DNA of 9,110 bases, from the NCBI GenBank assembly GCA_023229545.1, contig JALNZB010000033.1, positions 1 to 9,110 of the forward strand, given 5' to 3'. The position numbers and the translations under genes are program-made. A model generated the notes under the pieces. The model was not told where the DNA came from, searched no databases, and was given only the letters and a program-made list of their open reading frames with translations. The stretch comes from Sulfuritalea sp. Its GTDB lineage: Bacteria > Pseudomonadota > Gammaproteobacteria > Burkholderiales > Rhodocyclaceae. This document shows, piece after piece, positions 1 to 7,489 of this stretch; position 1 is the stretch's first letter, and the number at the start of each line of letters is the position of its first letter.

Positions 1-1947
1 CGCGCACCGATCCGATGCCGCCAGCGTAAAAGTTCTTGAAAAACGGCAGATCCTTGTTGCCGTAGGACTTGGCCAGACCTATCTCGCCGTTCAGCGCCAG
101 GGTCAGCTTGCGATCAATCGGGAAAAGTGCTGATGCTGGTAGGTGACTCGCGCATAGGTTGCCGTGCTGCCAGGCAGTGAAAGCTCCAGGACCGCTCTGC
201 GATACACCCCCTTGGTGGTCACCAGCAGGCTGTCGCGTTCATCCTTCTGCCAGCCCACGGTAGTCAGCAAGGTGCTGCCCGTCGCACCGAAACTATTGAC
301 GTAGTCCTGATAGCGGACAGGGCTGTTGGCATCGACCTTGAGCGTGGTGTGGTCGACCGAAAGACCCAGATTGACGTAGTGGTCCTCGGCCACCGGAATC
401 CCCCAGCGTACGCCGCCACCTACTGATTTGGTGCCGAAGCTGCCGACCGCCAGAGTACTGGTATCGGTGTCGCGAGTATAGAGATCGAATCCCTGGCTGA
501 CGCCGTCGACCGTGAAGTAGGGATCGGTGTGGGACAGGGAGTAAACCTTGTTCGACTTGCTGGTGCTGACCTGGATGCCGACGTGTTTACCGCTGCCGAA
601 CAGGTTCTGCTGCTGCACCGAACCCGACAGCGTCAGCTTTTCGGCGCTGGAGAAACCGGCCCCGAGCATGATGTTGCCGGTGGGTTTTTCCTTGACCTTG
701 ACCTCCATGTCGACCTGATCGGTGGTTCCGGGGACGGGCGGTGTTTCCACGGTCACCTCGTCGAAATACCCCAGCCGATCAACTCTGGTGCGCGACTTGT
801 TGATCTTGTCGCCGTCATACCAGCCGGATTCGGTCTGGCGCATTTCACGGCGGACCACTTCATCACGCGTCCGCGTGTTGCCCGTGACATTGATGCGGCG
901 CACATAAACCCGGCGTCCCGGATCGATGAACACGGTAAACGCCACCTGACGCTTTTCCTTGTCCAGTTCAGGCGCTGCATTGACGTTGGCAAAGGCATAG
1001 CCTTCATTGCCCAGACGTTCGCTGATGGCCTTGGTGGTATCGGCCATTTTCTCGCGCGAGAACACCTCGCCGGGCTTGACCTGCACCAGCTTGGTCAATT
1101 CGGCTTCAGGCAACAGCAACTGGCCCGCCAGTTTGACCGACGAGACCGAGTAGCGTTCACCCTCGGTGATATTGATGGTGATGTAGATGTCCTGCTTGTC
1201 CGGCGAAATCGACACCTGGGTCGATTCGATGTTGAATTCAAGGTAGCCACGATCCAGATAATGGGAGCGCAGGACTTCAAGGTCACCAGAGAGTTTCTGC
1301 TTGGAGTATTGATCGTTCTTGGTGTACCAGGTCAGCCAACCCGGTGTGCGCAGCACCAGCAGGTCGAGCAGGTCGGATTCCTTGACCGCGCCGGCGCCGA
1401 TGATGTTGATCTGCTTGATCTTGGCAATTTCGCCCTCTTCGACAGCGAAATTCACGCCGACGCGATTGCGTTCCAGCGGCGTGATGGTCGTCGTCACCTG
1501 CACCGCGTAATGTCCCTGCGCAAGATACTGGCGCTTGAGTTCCTGTTCGGCGCGTTCGACCATGGCGCGGTCGAAAATACGCGACTCGGCGAGACCGACT
1601 TCGCGCAGCGACTTCTTCAGGTCTTCCGGCTTGAAGGCCTTGAGTCCCGTGAATTCAAGCGAAGCGATGGCCGGACGCTCTTCCAGCACCACCACCAGTA
1701 CCTGGCCGTCGATTTCCAGGCGCACATCCTTGAAGAATCCGGTGGCGAACAGTGTCTTGATCGCCGCCGCCGCCTTTTCGTCATTCATGGTGTCGCCGAC
1801 CTTGACCGGAAGGTAGGAGAACACGGTGCCGGCTTCGGTGCGCTGAATCCCCTCGACCCGGATATCCTTGATCTGAAATGGATCAAACGCCAAAGCGGAA
1901 TGGGTCAGCAGGGCAGAGACCAGACCAGCAAGCAGTTTCTTTTTCAT
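1..1947 (-). CDS. bamA: Outer-membrane protein assembly factor BamA (3' end outside window; frameshifted)
   Basis: BamA is the central Omp85-family subunit of the BAM complex, which folds and inserts beta-barrel proteins into the outer membrane. From the ATG at 1947 the product begins MKKKLLAGLVSALLTHSALA, a signal peptide with likely cleavage after residue 20. Five POTRA domains follow, at about residues 22-92, 93-172, 173-262, 263-343 and 344-420 (the fifth with RRINVTGNTRTRDEVVRREM and VDRLGYF), then the start of the barrel (GAGFSSAEKLTLSG). An in-frame TTG at 1971 would add eight residues (MSHFRHNH) before the signal peptide and is less likely. No strong Shine-Dalgarno precedes the ATG. 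After residue 608 the zero frame breaks and stops at 103-105. The adjacent frame carries on with PIDRKLTLALNGEIGLAKSY and later FYAGGIGSVR, the conserved motif of barrel loop L6, up to position 1. The gene is therefore either genuinely broken or carries a one-base sequencing error. Identity is certain; intactness is not. Confidence 0.95.
119..129 (-). other. bamA: Frameshift site in bamA (one base missing in a T4C3 run)
   Basis: On the minus strand the sequence reads CAC TTTT CCC G. One extra T (or C) would give CAC-TTT-TTC-CCG-ATT-GAT (HFFPID), joining YQHQH to PIDRKLTL as expected for a BamA barrel strand. As written, the frame runs H-F-S-R-L-I-A-S-stop. The frame after the site stays open for 40 codons to the window edge with convincing BamA sequence, so only one base is at issue. 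Confidence 0.9.
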
Positions 1948-1974
1948 GTGGTTATGACGAAAATGAGACAAAAA

Positions 1975-3348
1975 TTAGCCGGAAACAAGACGGTTGATAT
2001 CGTTGTAGAAGGCAAAAGCCATCAGCAGCGCCAGCAAGGCAAAACCGATCTGCTGGCCGATTTCCAGAGCCCGTTCTGACACCGGACCTCCCCTGATAAA
2101 CTCGACAAGATAATACATCAAATGCCCGCCATCCAGAACAGGTACCGGCAGCAGGTTGAGCACGCCGAGACTGATGCTGATCAGGGCGATAAAACGCAGG
2201 TAGTAGCTGGGCCCCAGCCGTGCCGACTGTCCCGCGTAGTCGGCGATGGTGACCGGTCCGGAAAGGTTCTTCCACGAGAGTTCTCCCGTCAGCATGCGAC
2301 CCATCATGCGCAGGCTGAGGATCGACGTGTCCCAGGTCTGCTCCAGCGCGCGACCGACCGATTCGAGCGGGCCGTAACTGACGACAACGGTCATTTCGAA
2401 GGCTTCGCCCTTGCCTGTTGCCGCCATCAGACCCAGCCGTCCGAGTTTCTGCCCGCCTTCCTCCGCCAGGCGCGGGATAGCCGACAATTGAAGCAACTTG
2501 CCGTCACGCTCGATTTCGACGCTCAACGTGCGTCCCGCCGCGACGCGAGCAATCGCCGCCAGTTCAGCCCATTCGACAATCGCCTTGCCGTCGATGGACA
2601 GCACCCGGTCGTCCTTGCGAAATCCCGCCAGTTCGGCGGCCGAATCAGGCGCTACGCGACCGACCACGGCAGGCAAACGCGGTCGGTAAAGCACCAGCCC
2701 GAGAAGACGCAAGGGGTCCTTTTCGAGTTCTTCCAGATCGAAGCGATCACTGGCGATGCGATAAACACCGATCTCCCGTTGCGGGTTGATTACCTCCAGT
2801 TGCAAGGCTTCCTTGTCCAGGGCCCTGCGAATAACTTCCCAGCGCAGTTGCTGCCAGGTTTCGATGGCCTTGCCGTTCACCGCGCGGACCGTCACGCCCT
2901 CGCGGATTCCCGCCATCGCCGCCGGAGTATCGGCGGGCGGCGGTCCGAGGCGGGGCTTGAGTTCCGTCACGCCGTGCATGAACAAGAACCAGTAGAGCAC
3001 GATCGCCAGCAGAAAATTGGCGGCGGGTCCGGCGGCGACGATAAACGCACGCCGACCGACGGATTGACGATTGAAGGCACGCGGCAGATCTTCGGCGGCA
3101 ACTTCGCCCTCGCGCTCATCCAGCATCTTGACGTAGCCGCCCAGCGGAAACGCCGAGATCGCCCACTCGGTGCCATCGCGCCCGCGACGCCACACCATGA
3201 GCACCTTGCCAAAACCAAAAGCAAAGCGCAGTACCTTGACATTGCAGGCACGCGCCGCAAGGTAGTGGCCCAGCTCGTGCACCACCACCAGCACTGCCAG
3301 CGCCAGCAGGAAAGCACCCGCATACCAGGCCAGCATTTCAGGATTCAT
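1975..3348 (-). CDS. rseP: RseP site-2 intramembrane zinc metalloprotease
   Basis: This 457-residue inner-membrane protease of the S2P/M50 family in Gram-negative bacteria cuts the anti-sigma factor RseA after DegS has cut it, releasing sigma-E; it also clears signal-peptide remnants. The zinc motif HELGH lies at residues 24-28 in the first membrane segment (about 8-28). GPAANF, at about 107-112, sits in the second membrane segment. Two tandem PDZ domains cover about 128-215 and 220-305; the second includes VVGRVAPDSAAELAGF. The third metal ligand lies in NLLPVPVLDGGH, with Asp at about 406, followed by a last hydrophobic helix (GFALLALLMAFAF). Length and motif order match the family. The ATG start overlaps the dxr stop by 4 nt (ATGA) without a clear Shine-Dalgarno, so translation is probably coupled to dxr. 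Its position before bamA is the usual arrangement and links envelope stress sensing with outer-membrane assembly. Nothing appears broken. Confidence 0.97.
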   Translation of the reverse strand: MNPEMLAWYAGAFLLALAVLVVVHELGHYLAARACNVKVLRFAFGFGKVLMVWRRGRDGTEWAISAFPLGGYVKMLDEREGEVAAEDLPRAFNRQSVGRRAFIVAAGPAANFLLAIVLYWFLFMHGVTELKPRLGPPPADTPAAMAGIREGVTVRAVNGKAIETWQQLRWEVIRRALDKEALQLEVINPQREIGVYRIASDRFDLEELEKDPLRLLGLVLYRPRLPAVVGRVAPDSAAELAGFRKDDRVLSIDGKAIVEWAELAAIARVAAGRTLSVEIERDGKLLQLSAIPRLAEEGGQKLGRLGLMAATGKGEAFEMTVVVSYGPLESVGRALEQTWDTSILSLRMMGRMLTGELSWKNLSGPVTIADYAGQSARLGPSYYLRFIALISISLGVLNLLPVPVLDGGHLMYYLVEFIRGGPVSERALEIGQQIGFALLALLMAFAFYNDINRLVSG

Positions 3349-4535
3349 GCAGGTAATCGCGCAAGAATATCGATGGCTGCTGCGCGTCCTAGCCGATCAG
3401 CTTCCAGCACGGCGTCCAGGTCGGGCAGGGCGGCTTGCGGCACGACATCCAGCGTTGCGGCAATGAGATCGGCGATGCCAAGAAAAGGCAAGCGGCGGTC
3501 GAGAAAAGCCGTCACCGCCACTTCGTTGGCGGCATTGAGCACTGCCGCCGCGTTGCCTTCGGCACGCAGGGCTCGATAGGCCAGGTCAAGACAGGGAAAG
3601 CGCGCCAGATCGGGGCGCTCGAAATTGAGTTGCGCCACCGTAAACAGATCGAGCGCCGGCACGCCCGAATCGATTCGCTCGGGCCACGCCAGGGCGTGGG
3701 CGATCGGCGTGCGCATGTCGGGATTGCCCAGTTGGGCCAGCACGGAACCGTCTTCATAGTCGACCAGCGAATGGATCACGCTCTGCGGGTGAATTACCAC
3801 TTCAATTCTGTCGGCGGGGGCGTTGAACAGCCAGTGCGCTTCGATCACTTCGAGACCCTTGTTCATCATGGTCGCCGAATCGACGGAAATCTTGCGGCCC
3901 ATCGACCACTTGGGATGCGCCACCGCCTGTTCGGGCGTTACACCGGGCAGCAGGTCGAGCGGCGTGGCGCGAAACGGCCCGCCCGAGGCGGTCAGCAAAA
4001 TGCGTCTTATGCCTCCGCGCGCCATGTCGCCCGCGTAGTTGTGCGGCATGGACTGGAATATCGCGTTGTGTTCGCTGTCGATCGGCAGCAGCAGGGCGCC
4101 GGCCCGCCGCGCCTCGCTCATGAACACCGCGCCGGCCATCACCAGCGCCTCCTTGTTGGCCAGCAACAGGCGCTTGCCGGCACGCGCGGCGGCCAGAGTC
4201 GGCGGCAGCCCGGCGGCGCCGACGATGGCGGCCATGACCGCATCGACTTCGGGCAGGCAGGCCACCTGCGCCAGCGCATCCGCACCGTGCAGTACCTCTG
4301 TACGCAAACCCGTACGCAAACCCGTGTCCTTCAGCAGCGACGTCAGACGCTGCGCATCGACGGCGCTGCCCACCACCGCGAATGCGGGACGGAACTTGAT
4401 GCATTGGGCGGCAAGCACATCCACCTGGCGGTGCCCGGTCAGGGCCACTATCTCGAAGCGTTCCGGATGACGCGCCACCACGTCGAGCGTGCTGACGCCT
4501 ATCGAACCGGTGGCGCCAAGGACAGTCAGCTTCAT
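3345..4535 (-). CDS. dxr: 1-deoxy-D-xylulose 5-phosphate reductoisomerase
   Basis: This cytoplasmic enzyme (also called IspC) converts DXP to 2-C-methyl-D-erythritol 4-phosphate with NADPH, the committed step of the MEP isoprenoid pathway. Starting at the ATG at 4535 it has 396 residues, the usual length. The NADPH-binding loop GATGSIG is at 7-13, LLLANKEALVMAG at about 123-135, and the metal-binding PIDSEHNAIFQ gives Asp153 and Glu155. SVDSATMMNKGLEVIEAHW at about 217-235 supplies the substrate-binding Asn225 and Lys226 and the metal ligand Glu229. The open frame continues upstream of 4535 but inside cdsA and without Dxr sequence, so the ATG before KLTVLGATGSIG is chosen. It overlaps the cdsA stop by 4 nt (ATGA) with no Shine-Dalgarno, implying coupled translation. 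Residues 71-78 are a doubled TGLR encoded by a 12-bp tandem repeat. The product provides precursors that lead to the UppS substrate, in keeping with the neighbouring genes. Confidence 0.97.
   Translation of the reverse strand: MKLTVLGATGSIGVSTLDVVARHPERFEIVALTGHRQVDVLAAQCIKFRPAFAVVGSAVDAQRLTSLLKDTGLRTGLRTEVLHGADALAQVACLPEVDAVMAAIVGAAGLPPTLAAARAGKRLLLANKEALVMAGAVFMSEARRAGALLLPIDSEHNAIFQSMPHNYAGDMARGGIRRILLTASGGPFRATPLDLLPGVTPEQAVAHPKWSMGRKISVDSATMMNKGLEVIEAHWLFNAPADRIEVVIHPQSVIHSLVDYEDGSVLAQLGNPDMRTPIAHALAWPERIDSGVPALDLFTVAQLNFERPDLARFPCLDLAYRALRAEGNAAAVLNAANEVAVTAFLDRRLPFLGIADLIAATLDVVPQAALPDLDAVLEADRLGRAAAIDILARLPA
4300..4323 (-). repeat. 12-bp perfect tandem duplication inside dxr
   Basis: The plus strand carries GTACGCAAACCC twice in a row (4300-4311 and 4312-4323), followed by GT, the first two bases of a third copy. 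Being a multiple of three it keeps the dxr frame and doubles the tetrapeptide TGLR at residues 71-78, in a surface-type stretch between the N-terminal helix region and the TEVLHG segment. It looks like a recent slippage event and is unlikely to harm the enzyme. Confidence 0.9.
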
Positions 4536-5335
4536 GAGCGGAGGAAATGCAGGATGAGTGCCGCCAGCGGCAGGGTCGAAGTCAGTGCGTCGATGCGATC
4601 GAGGACGCCGCCGTGACCGGGCAACAAACCGCTGCTGTCCTTGATGCCGGCCTGACGCTTCAGCAGGGACTCGAACAGGTCGCCCATGACGCTCACTGCC
4701 GTGAGCAGGACCAGCATCATTGCCAGCACGGGAATGGACAGCGGCAGTTTGCCGGCGAGCGGCGAGAATGACAGCAGGATGGCGCCATAGATCAGGACGC
4801 CGACCACCGCCCCGGCCACGCCCTCCCAGGTCTTGCCCGGACTGATGGTCGGTGCCAGTTTGTGCTTGCCTATGGCGCAGCCGGTAAAATAGGCGGCAAT
4901 ATCGGCGACCCAGACCAGTGCCATGACCGCCAGCAGCAGCCAGGCGCTCACCGCGTGCAAGGCCGTCATCGCGGCCCAGGTTGGCAAAATCACCAGGGCG
5001 CCGATCAGGTAGCCAAAAAAGTCGTTGCCGGCAAGCCGCCATTTGAAGCGCAACCACAGCGGTGCGACAAGAATCCAGAACACCGCCGACACCCCCAGAA
5101 ATATTGGCACCAGCCGCGCCGCCGCCACCGTCAGTTGCCAGCAGAACAGCAGCAGCACAAACGCATACATCACCCGTGCCGGCTGGTCCTGTCGCATCAG
5201 GCCGCCCCACTCCCAGGCCGCCAGCGCCGCAATGGCGGCAAACGCCAGCGCCGCCGCCAACGGCGGCATGGCAAAGAGGATCAGCGCGAGGCCGGCAACC
5301 AGCAGTAGCGCGGTGACGACCCGCGTCTTAAGCAT
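4532..5335 (-). CDS. cdsA: Phosphatidate cytidylyltransferase (CDP-diacylglycerol synthase)
   Basis: CdsA is an inner-membrane enzyme that makes CDP-diacylglycerol from phosphatidic acid and CTP, the branch point for all phospholipids. The 267-residue product is strongly hydrophobic with several predicted membrane helices, beginning LLLVAGLALILFAMPPLAAA. It shows the family signature near the C-terminus: SLLKRQAGIKDSSG followed by LLPGHGGVLDRID (about 223-249), including the Lys-Asp and Asp-Arg-x-Asp residues of the active site. WVADIAAYFTG and the conserved ISPGKTWEG lie in the middle. The ATG at 5335 (MLKTRVVTALLL) fits the family; an in-frame TTG at 5359 would add eight polar residues (MRRRSPTE) and is less likely. 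The ATG lies 8 nt inside the end of uppS with no clear Shine-Dalgarno, so it is probably translated by coupling. The gene's 3' end overlaps dxr by 4 nt. Confidence 0.96.
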   Translation of the reverse strand: MLKTRVVTALLLVAGLALILFAMPPLAAALAFAAIAALAAWEWGGLMRQDQPARVMYAFVLLLFCWQLTVAAARLVPIFLGVSAVFWILVAPLWLRFKWRLAGNDFFGYLIGALVILPTWAAMTALHAVSAWLLLAVMALVWVADIAAYFTGCAIGKHKLAPTISPGKTWEGVAGAVVGVLIYGAILLSFSPLAGKLPLSIPVLAMMLVLLTAVSVMGDLFESLLKRQAGIKDSSGLLPGHGGVLDRIDALTSTLPLAALILHFLRS

Positions 5336-6152
5336 CTCTGTCGGGGATCGGCGACGCAACAGTCGGCGTCGGCGCTACGGTGAGCGACTGCTCGCCGGGC
5401 TGTTTACCGAGTTGCTCGCTGGTGCGCCCGAATCGGCGCTCGCGCCTGCGATATGAAATGATAGCAGCATCGAGCGCCGCGTCGTCGAAATCCGGCCACA
5501 AGGTATCTGTGAAATACAGCTCGCTATACGCCAGTTGCCAGAGCAGAAAGTTGCTGATGCGCTGCTCGCCGCCGGTGCGAATGAAAAGATCGGGCTCCGG
5601 CGCATAGGCCATCGCCAGATGCGGCGCAAGGTCGGCCTCGCCGAAGCTGCCGACTTTTTCCGGATGCGCCAGAGCCAGTTGATTCATGGCTTGCAGGATG
5701 TCCCAGCGACCGCCATAGTTGGCGGCGACGGTCAGCGTCAAACGGGAATTATTTGCCGTCCTGGCCTCACCCTCGCGAATCAGCGCAAGCAGACGCGGCT
5801 CGAAAGCGGACAGATCGCCGACCACCTTGAGGCGCACGCCATTCGCATGCAACTTGCCGATTTCGCCCTGCAAGGCGCTGACAAACAGATTCATGAGGAA
5901 AGACACTTCCTCCACCGGACGTCGCCAGTTCTCCGAAGAAAAGGCGAACAGGGTGAGATAGTCCACGCCGCGTGCGATACAGGCCTTGACCATTGCGCGC
6001 ACGATCTCGACGCCGCGTTTGTGGCCGGCGACGCGCGGCATGAAGCGCTTCTTGGCCCATCGCCCGTTGCCGTCCATGATGATGGCGATATGCCGCGGGA
6101 CATCGGCCACATTGGGAATAGCTTGCGTCGAGCTGGTGAATTTCCCTGCCAT
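5328..6152 (-). CDS. uppS: Isoprenyl transferase, undecaprenyl diphosphate synthase
   Basis: This cytoplasmic cis-prenyltransferase (also called IspU) condenses farnesyl diphosphate with eight isopentenyl diphosphates to give C55 undecaprenyl diphosphate, the lipid carrier for peptidoglycan and O-antigen. The 274-residue product has HIAIIMDGNGRWAKKR at 21-36 (catalytic Asp27), LTLFAFSSENWRRP at 66-79, NYGGRWDI at 145-152, and IRTGGEQRISNFLLWQ at 191-206 followed by ELYFTD and LWPDF. The last 30 or so residues (TSEQLGKQPGEQSLTVAPTP and onward) are a polar, proline-rich tail beyond the conserved RRERRFG end. It is probably disordered and may owe its length to the overlap with cdsA. The ATG at 6152 is preceded by GAGAGG with 5 nt spacing. 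A 46-nt spacer separates it from frr. UppS uses isoprenoid units that depend on Dxr, encoded two genes downstream. Confidence 0.97.
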   Translation of the reverse strand: MAGKFTSSTQAIPNVADVPRHIAIIMDGNGRWAKKRFMPRVAGHKRGVEIVRAMVKACIARGVDYLTLFAFSSENWRRPVEEVSFLMNLFVSALQGEIGKLHANGVRLKVVGDLSAFEPRLLALIREGEARTANNSRLTLTVAANYGGRWDILQAMNQLALAHPEKVGSFGEADLAPHLAMAYAPEPDLFIRTGGEQRISNFLLWQLAYSELYFTDTLWPDFDDAALDAAIISYRRRERRFGRTSEQLGKQPGEQSLTVAPTPTVASPIPDRDA

Positions 6153-6157
6153 GACAG

Positions 6158-6163
6158 CCTCTC
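6158..6163 (-). promoter_or_regulatory. Ribosome binding site of uppS
   Basis: GAGAGG on the minus strand lies 5 nt before the ATG at 6152 and supports that start. The rest of the 46-nt frr-uppS spacer (6153-6198) shows no convincing terminator or promoter. Confidence 0.7.
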
Positions 6164-6198
6164 AGAGCCTGTGAATGAACCTACGGGGCGACCCAAAA

Positions 6199-6756
6199 TC
6201 AGATCGCCATCAGATCCTTCTCTTTATCGGCCAGAGCCCGGTCGACTTCCGCGACATAGCGATCAGTGAGCTTCTGGATGTCGTCCTGGGCGCGACGTTC
6301 GTCGTCCTCGGCGACTTCCTTGTTCTTCAGAGCTTCCTTCAGATGCGAAATCGCATCGCGGCGCAGGTTGCGAATCGCCACCTTGGCGCCTTCGCCTTCG
6401 TGCTTGATGACCTTGATCAGGTCGCGGCGTCGTTCTTCGGTCAGCGCCGGCATCGGCACGCGAATCATCTCGCCCTGGGACGATGGGTTGAGACCGAGAT
6501 CGGAATCGCGAATCGCCTTTTCAACCTTGGCCACCATCGGCTTTTCCCACGGCTGCACACCGATGGTACGGGCGTCGATCAGGGTGACATTGGCTACCTG
6601 GGTGATCGGCACCGGCGAACCGTAGTAGTCGACCTGCACATGATCGAGGATGCCGGTATGCGCCCGCCCGGTGCGCACCTTGCCCAAGTCGGCTTTCAGC
6701 GCCTCCAGGCTCTTTTGCATCTTCTGTTCGGAAGTTTTTTTCAGTTCGGGAATCAT
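6199..6756 (-). CDS. frr: Ribosome recycling factor
   Basis: RRF acts with EF-G in the cytoplasm to split post-termination ribosomes so they can start again. From the ATG at 6756 the product has 185 residues, the typical length. It is almost wholly the family pattern: an N-terminal helix with EQKMQKSLEALK, then KVRTGRAHTGILD at about 26-38, the beta-rich domain II (VDYYGSPVPITQVANVTLID through WEKPMVAKVEKAI), and GLNPSSQGEMIRVPMPALTE at about 88-107. The long C-terminal helix follows with RNLRRDA, including Arg132, a conserved residue of the ribosome-contacting face. An in-frame TTG at 6762 would add two residues, but the AGGAG at 6763-6767 would then touch the start codon, so the ATG is preferred. 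The gene begins 13 nt after the pyrH stop. Confidence 0.98.
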   Translation of the reverse strand: MIPELKKTSEQKMQKSLEALKADLGKVRTGRAHTGILDHVQVDYYGSPVPITQVANVTLIDARTIGVQPWEKPMVAKVEKAIRDSDLGLNPSSQGEMIRVPMPALTEERRRDLIKVIKHEGEGAKVAIRNLRRDAISHLKEALKNKEVAEDDERRAQDDIQKLTDRYVAEVDRALADKEKDLMAI

Positions 6757-6762
6757 GCGCAA

Positions 6763-6767
6763 CTCCT
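6763..6767 (-). promoter_or_regulatory. Ribosome binding site of frr (decides the start)
   Basis: AGGAG on the minus strand ends 6 nt before the ATG at 6756, ideal spacing. It is immediately next to the alternative TTG at 6762, which rules that start out in practice. Confidence 0.85.
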
Positions 6768-6769
6768 AA

Positions 6770-7486
6770 CTAAACGTGAACCAGGGTGCCCTCGTCCTCC
6801 CCCATGACCACGCGCTTCAGCGCACCGGTCTTGAAGATCGAGAACACGTTGATCGGCAGCTTCTGGTCGCGGCACAGCGCAAATGCCGTGGCATCCATCA
6901 CCGCCAGATTGCGGCTGATCGCCTCGTCGAAACTGATGCGGGTGAAGCGGGTCGCCGCGGGATCCTTCTTCGGGTCCGCCGTGTAAATGCCATCGACCTT
7001 GGTCGCCTTGAGCACCATCTCGGCGTCGATTTCCGAACCGCGCAGGGCCGCAGCCGTGTCGGTGGTGAAAAACGGGTTGCCGGTGCCGGCGCCAAAAATC
7101 ACCACCTTGCCCTCTTCGAGGTAACGAATCGCCTTGCCGCGAATGTAGGGCTCGACCACCTGTTCGATATTCAGCGCCGACTGCACGCGGGCGTTGATCC
7201 CCGCTTGGCGCATGGCATCCGACAGCGCCATGGCATTCATCACCGTTGCCAGCATGCCCATGTAATCGGCCGTGGCGCGATCCATGCCGCTGGCCGTGCC
7301 GCCGATGCCGCGAAAGATGTTGCCGCCGCCGATAACGATGCCGAGTTCGACACCGAGATCGGTCACCGCCTTGATCTCCGCCACGATGCCCGAGAGCATT
7401 TTCGTGTTGATGCCGTAAGCATCATCACCCATCAGCGCCTCGCCCGAAAGCTTGAGCAGGATGCGGTGGAATTTCGGGGCCGTCAT
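6770..7486 (-). CDS. pyrH: UMP kinase
   Basis: PyrH phosphorylates UMP to UDP with ATP, feeding pyrimidine nucleotide pools. It is a cytoplasmic, normally hexameric enzyme of the amino acid kinase family, regulated by GTP and UTP in proteobacteria. The 238-residue product matches the family in length. It has LLKLSGEAL at 10-18 (phosphate binding), GIVIGGGNIFRG at 49-60, DYMGMLATVMNAMAL at 74-88, GTGNPFFTTDTAAALR at 134-149 (UMP and phosphoryl-transfer region) and KVDGIYTADPKKDP at 163-176 (nucleotide binding). The ATG at 7486 comes 3 nt after the tsf stop and has AAGGA 7 nt upstream, lying inside the end of tsf, so the two genes are tightly linked. Confidence 0.98.
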   Translation of the reverse strand: MTAPKFHRILLKLSGEALMGDDAYGINTKMLSGIVAEIKAVTDLGVELGIVIGGGNIFRGIGGTASGMDRATADYMGMLATVMNAMALSDAMRQAGINARVQSALNIEQVVEPYIRGKAIRYLEEGKVVIFGAGTGNPFFTTDTAAALRGSEIDAEMVLKATKVDGIYTADPKKDPAATRFTRISFDEAISRNLAVMDATAFALCRDQKLPINVFSIFKTGALKRVVMGEDEGTLVHV

Positions 7487-7489
7487 CGC

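Noticed and set aside
1947..1971. TTG start for bamA adding eight residues
   Set aside because: The extra residues (MSHFRHNH) precede a textbook signal peptide that begins at the internal ATG, so the ATG is the better start.
1948..2100. Sigma-E type promoter before bamA inside the end of rseP
   Set aside because: Such promoters occur upstream of bamA in some Gram-negative bacteria, but I see no GAACTT-like -35 with a suitably spaced -10 here.
529..3579. Long plus-strand open frames (516 and 485 codons) opposite bamA and rseP
   Set aside because: They lie entirely antisense to confidently identified conserved genes, have no recognisable domains, and are rich in Arg, Gln, His and Asp as expected for antisense frames of GC-rich coding DNA.
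3435..4616. 393-codon plus-strand frame opposite dxr
   Set aside because: Antisense shadow with no protein family resemblance; dxr on the other strand is complete with all its motifs.
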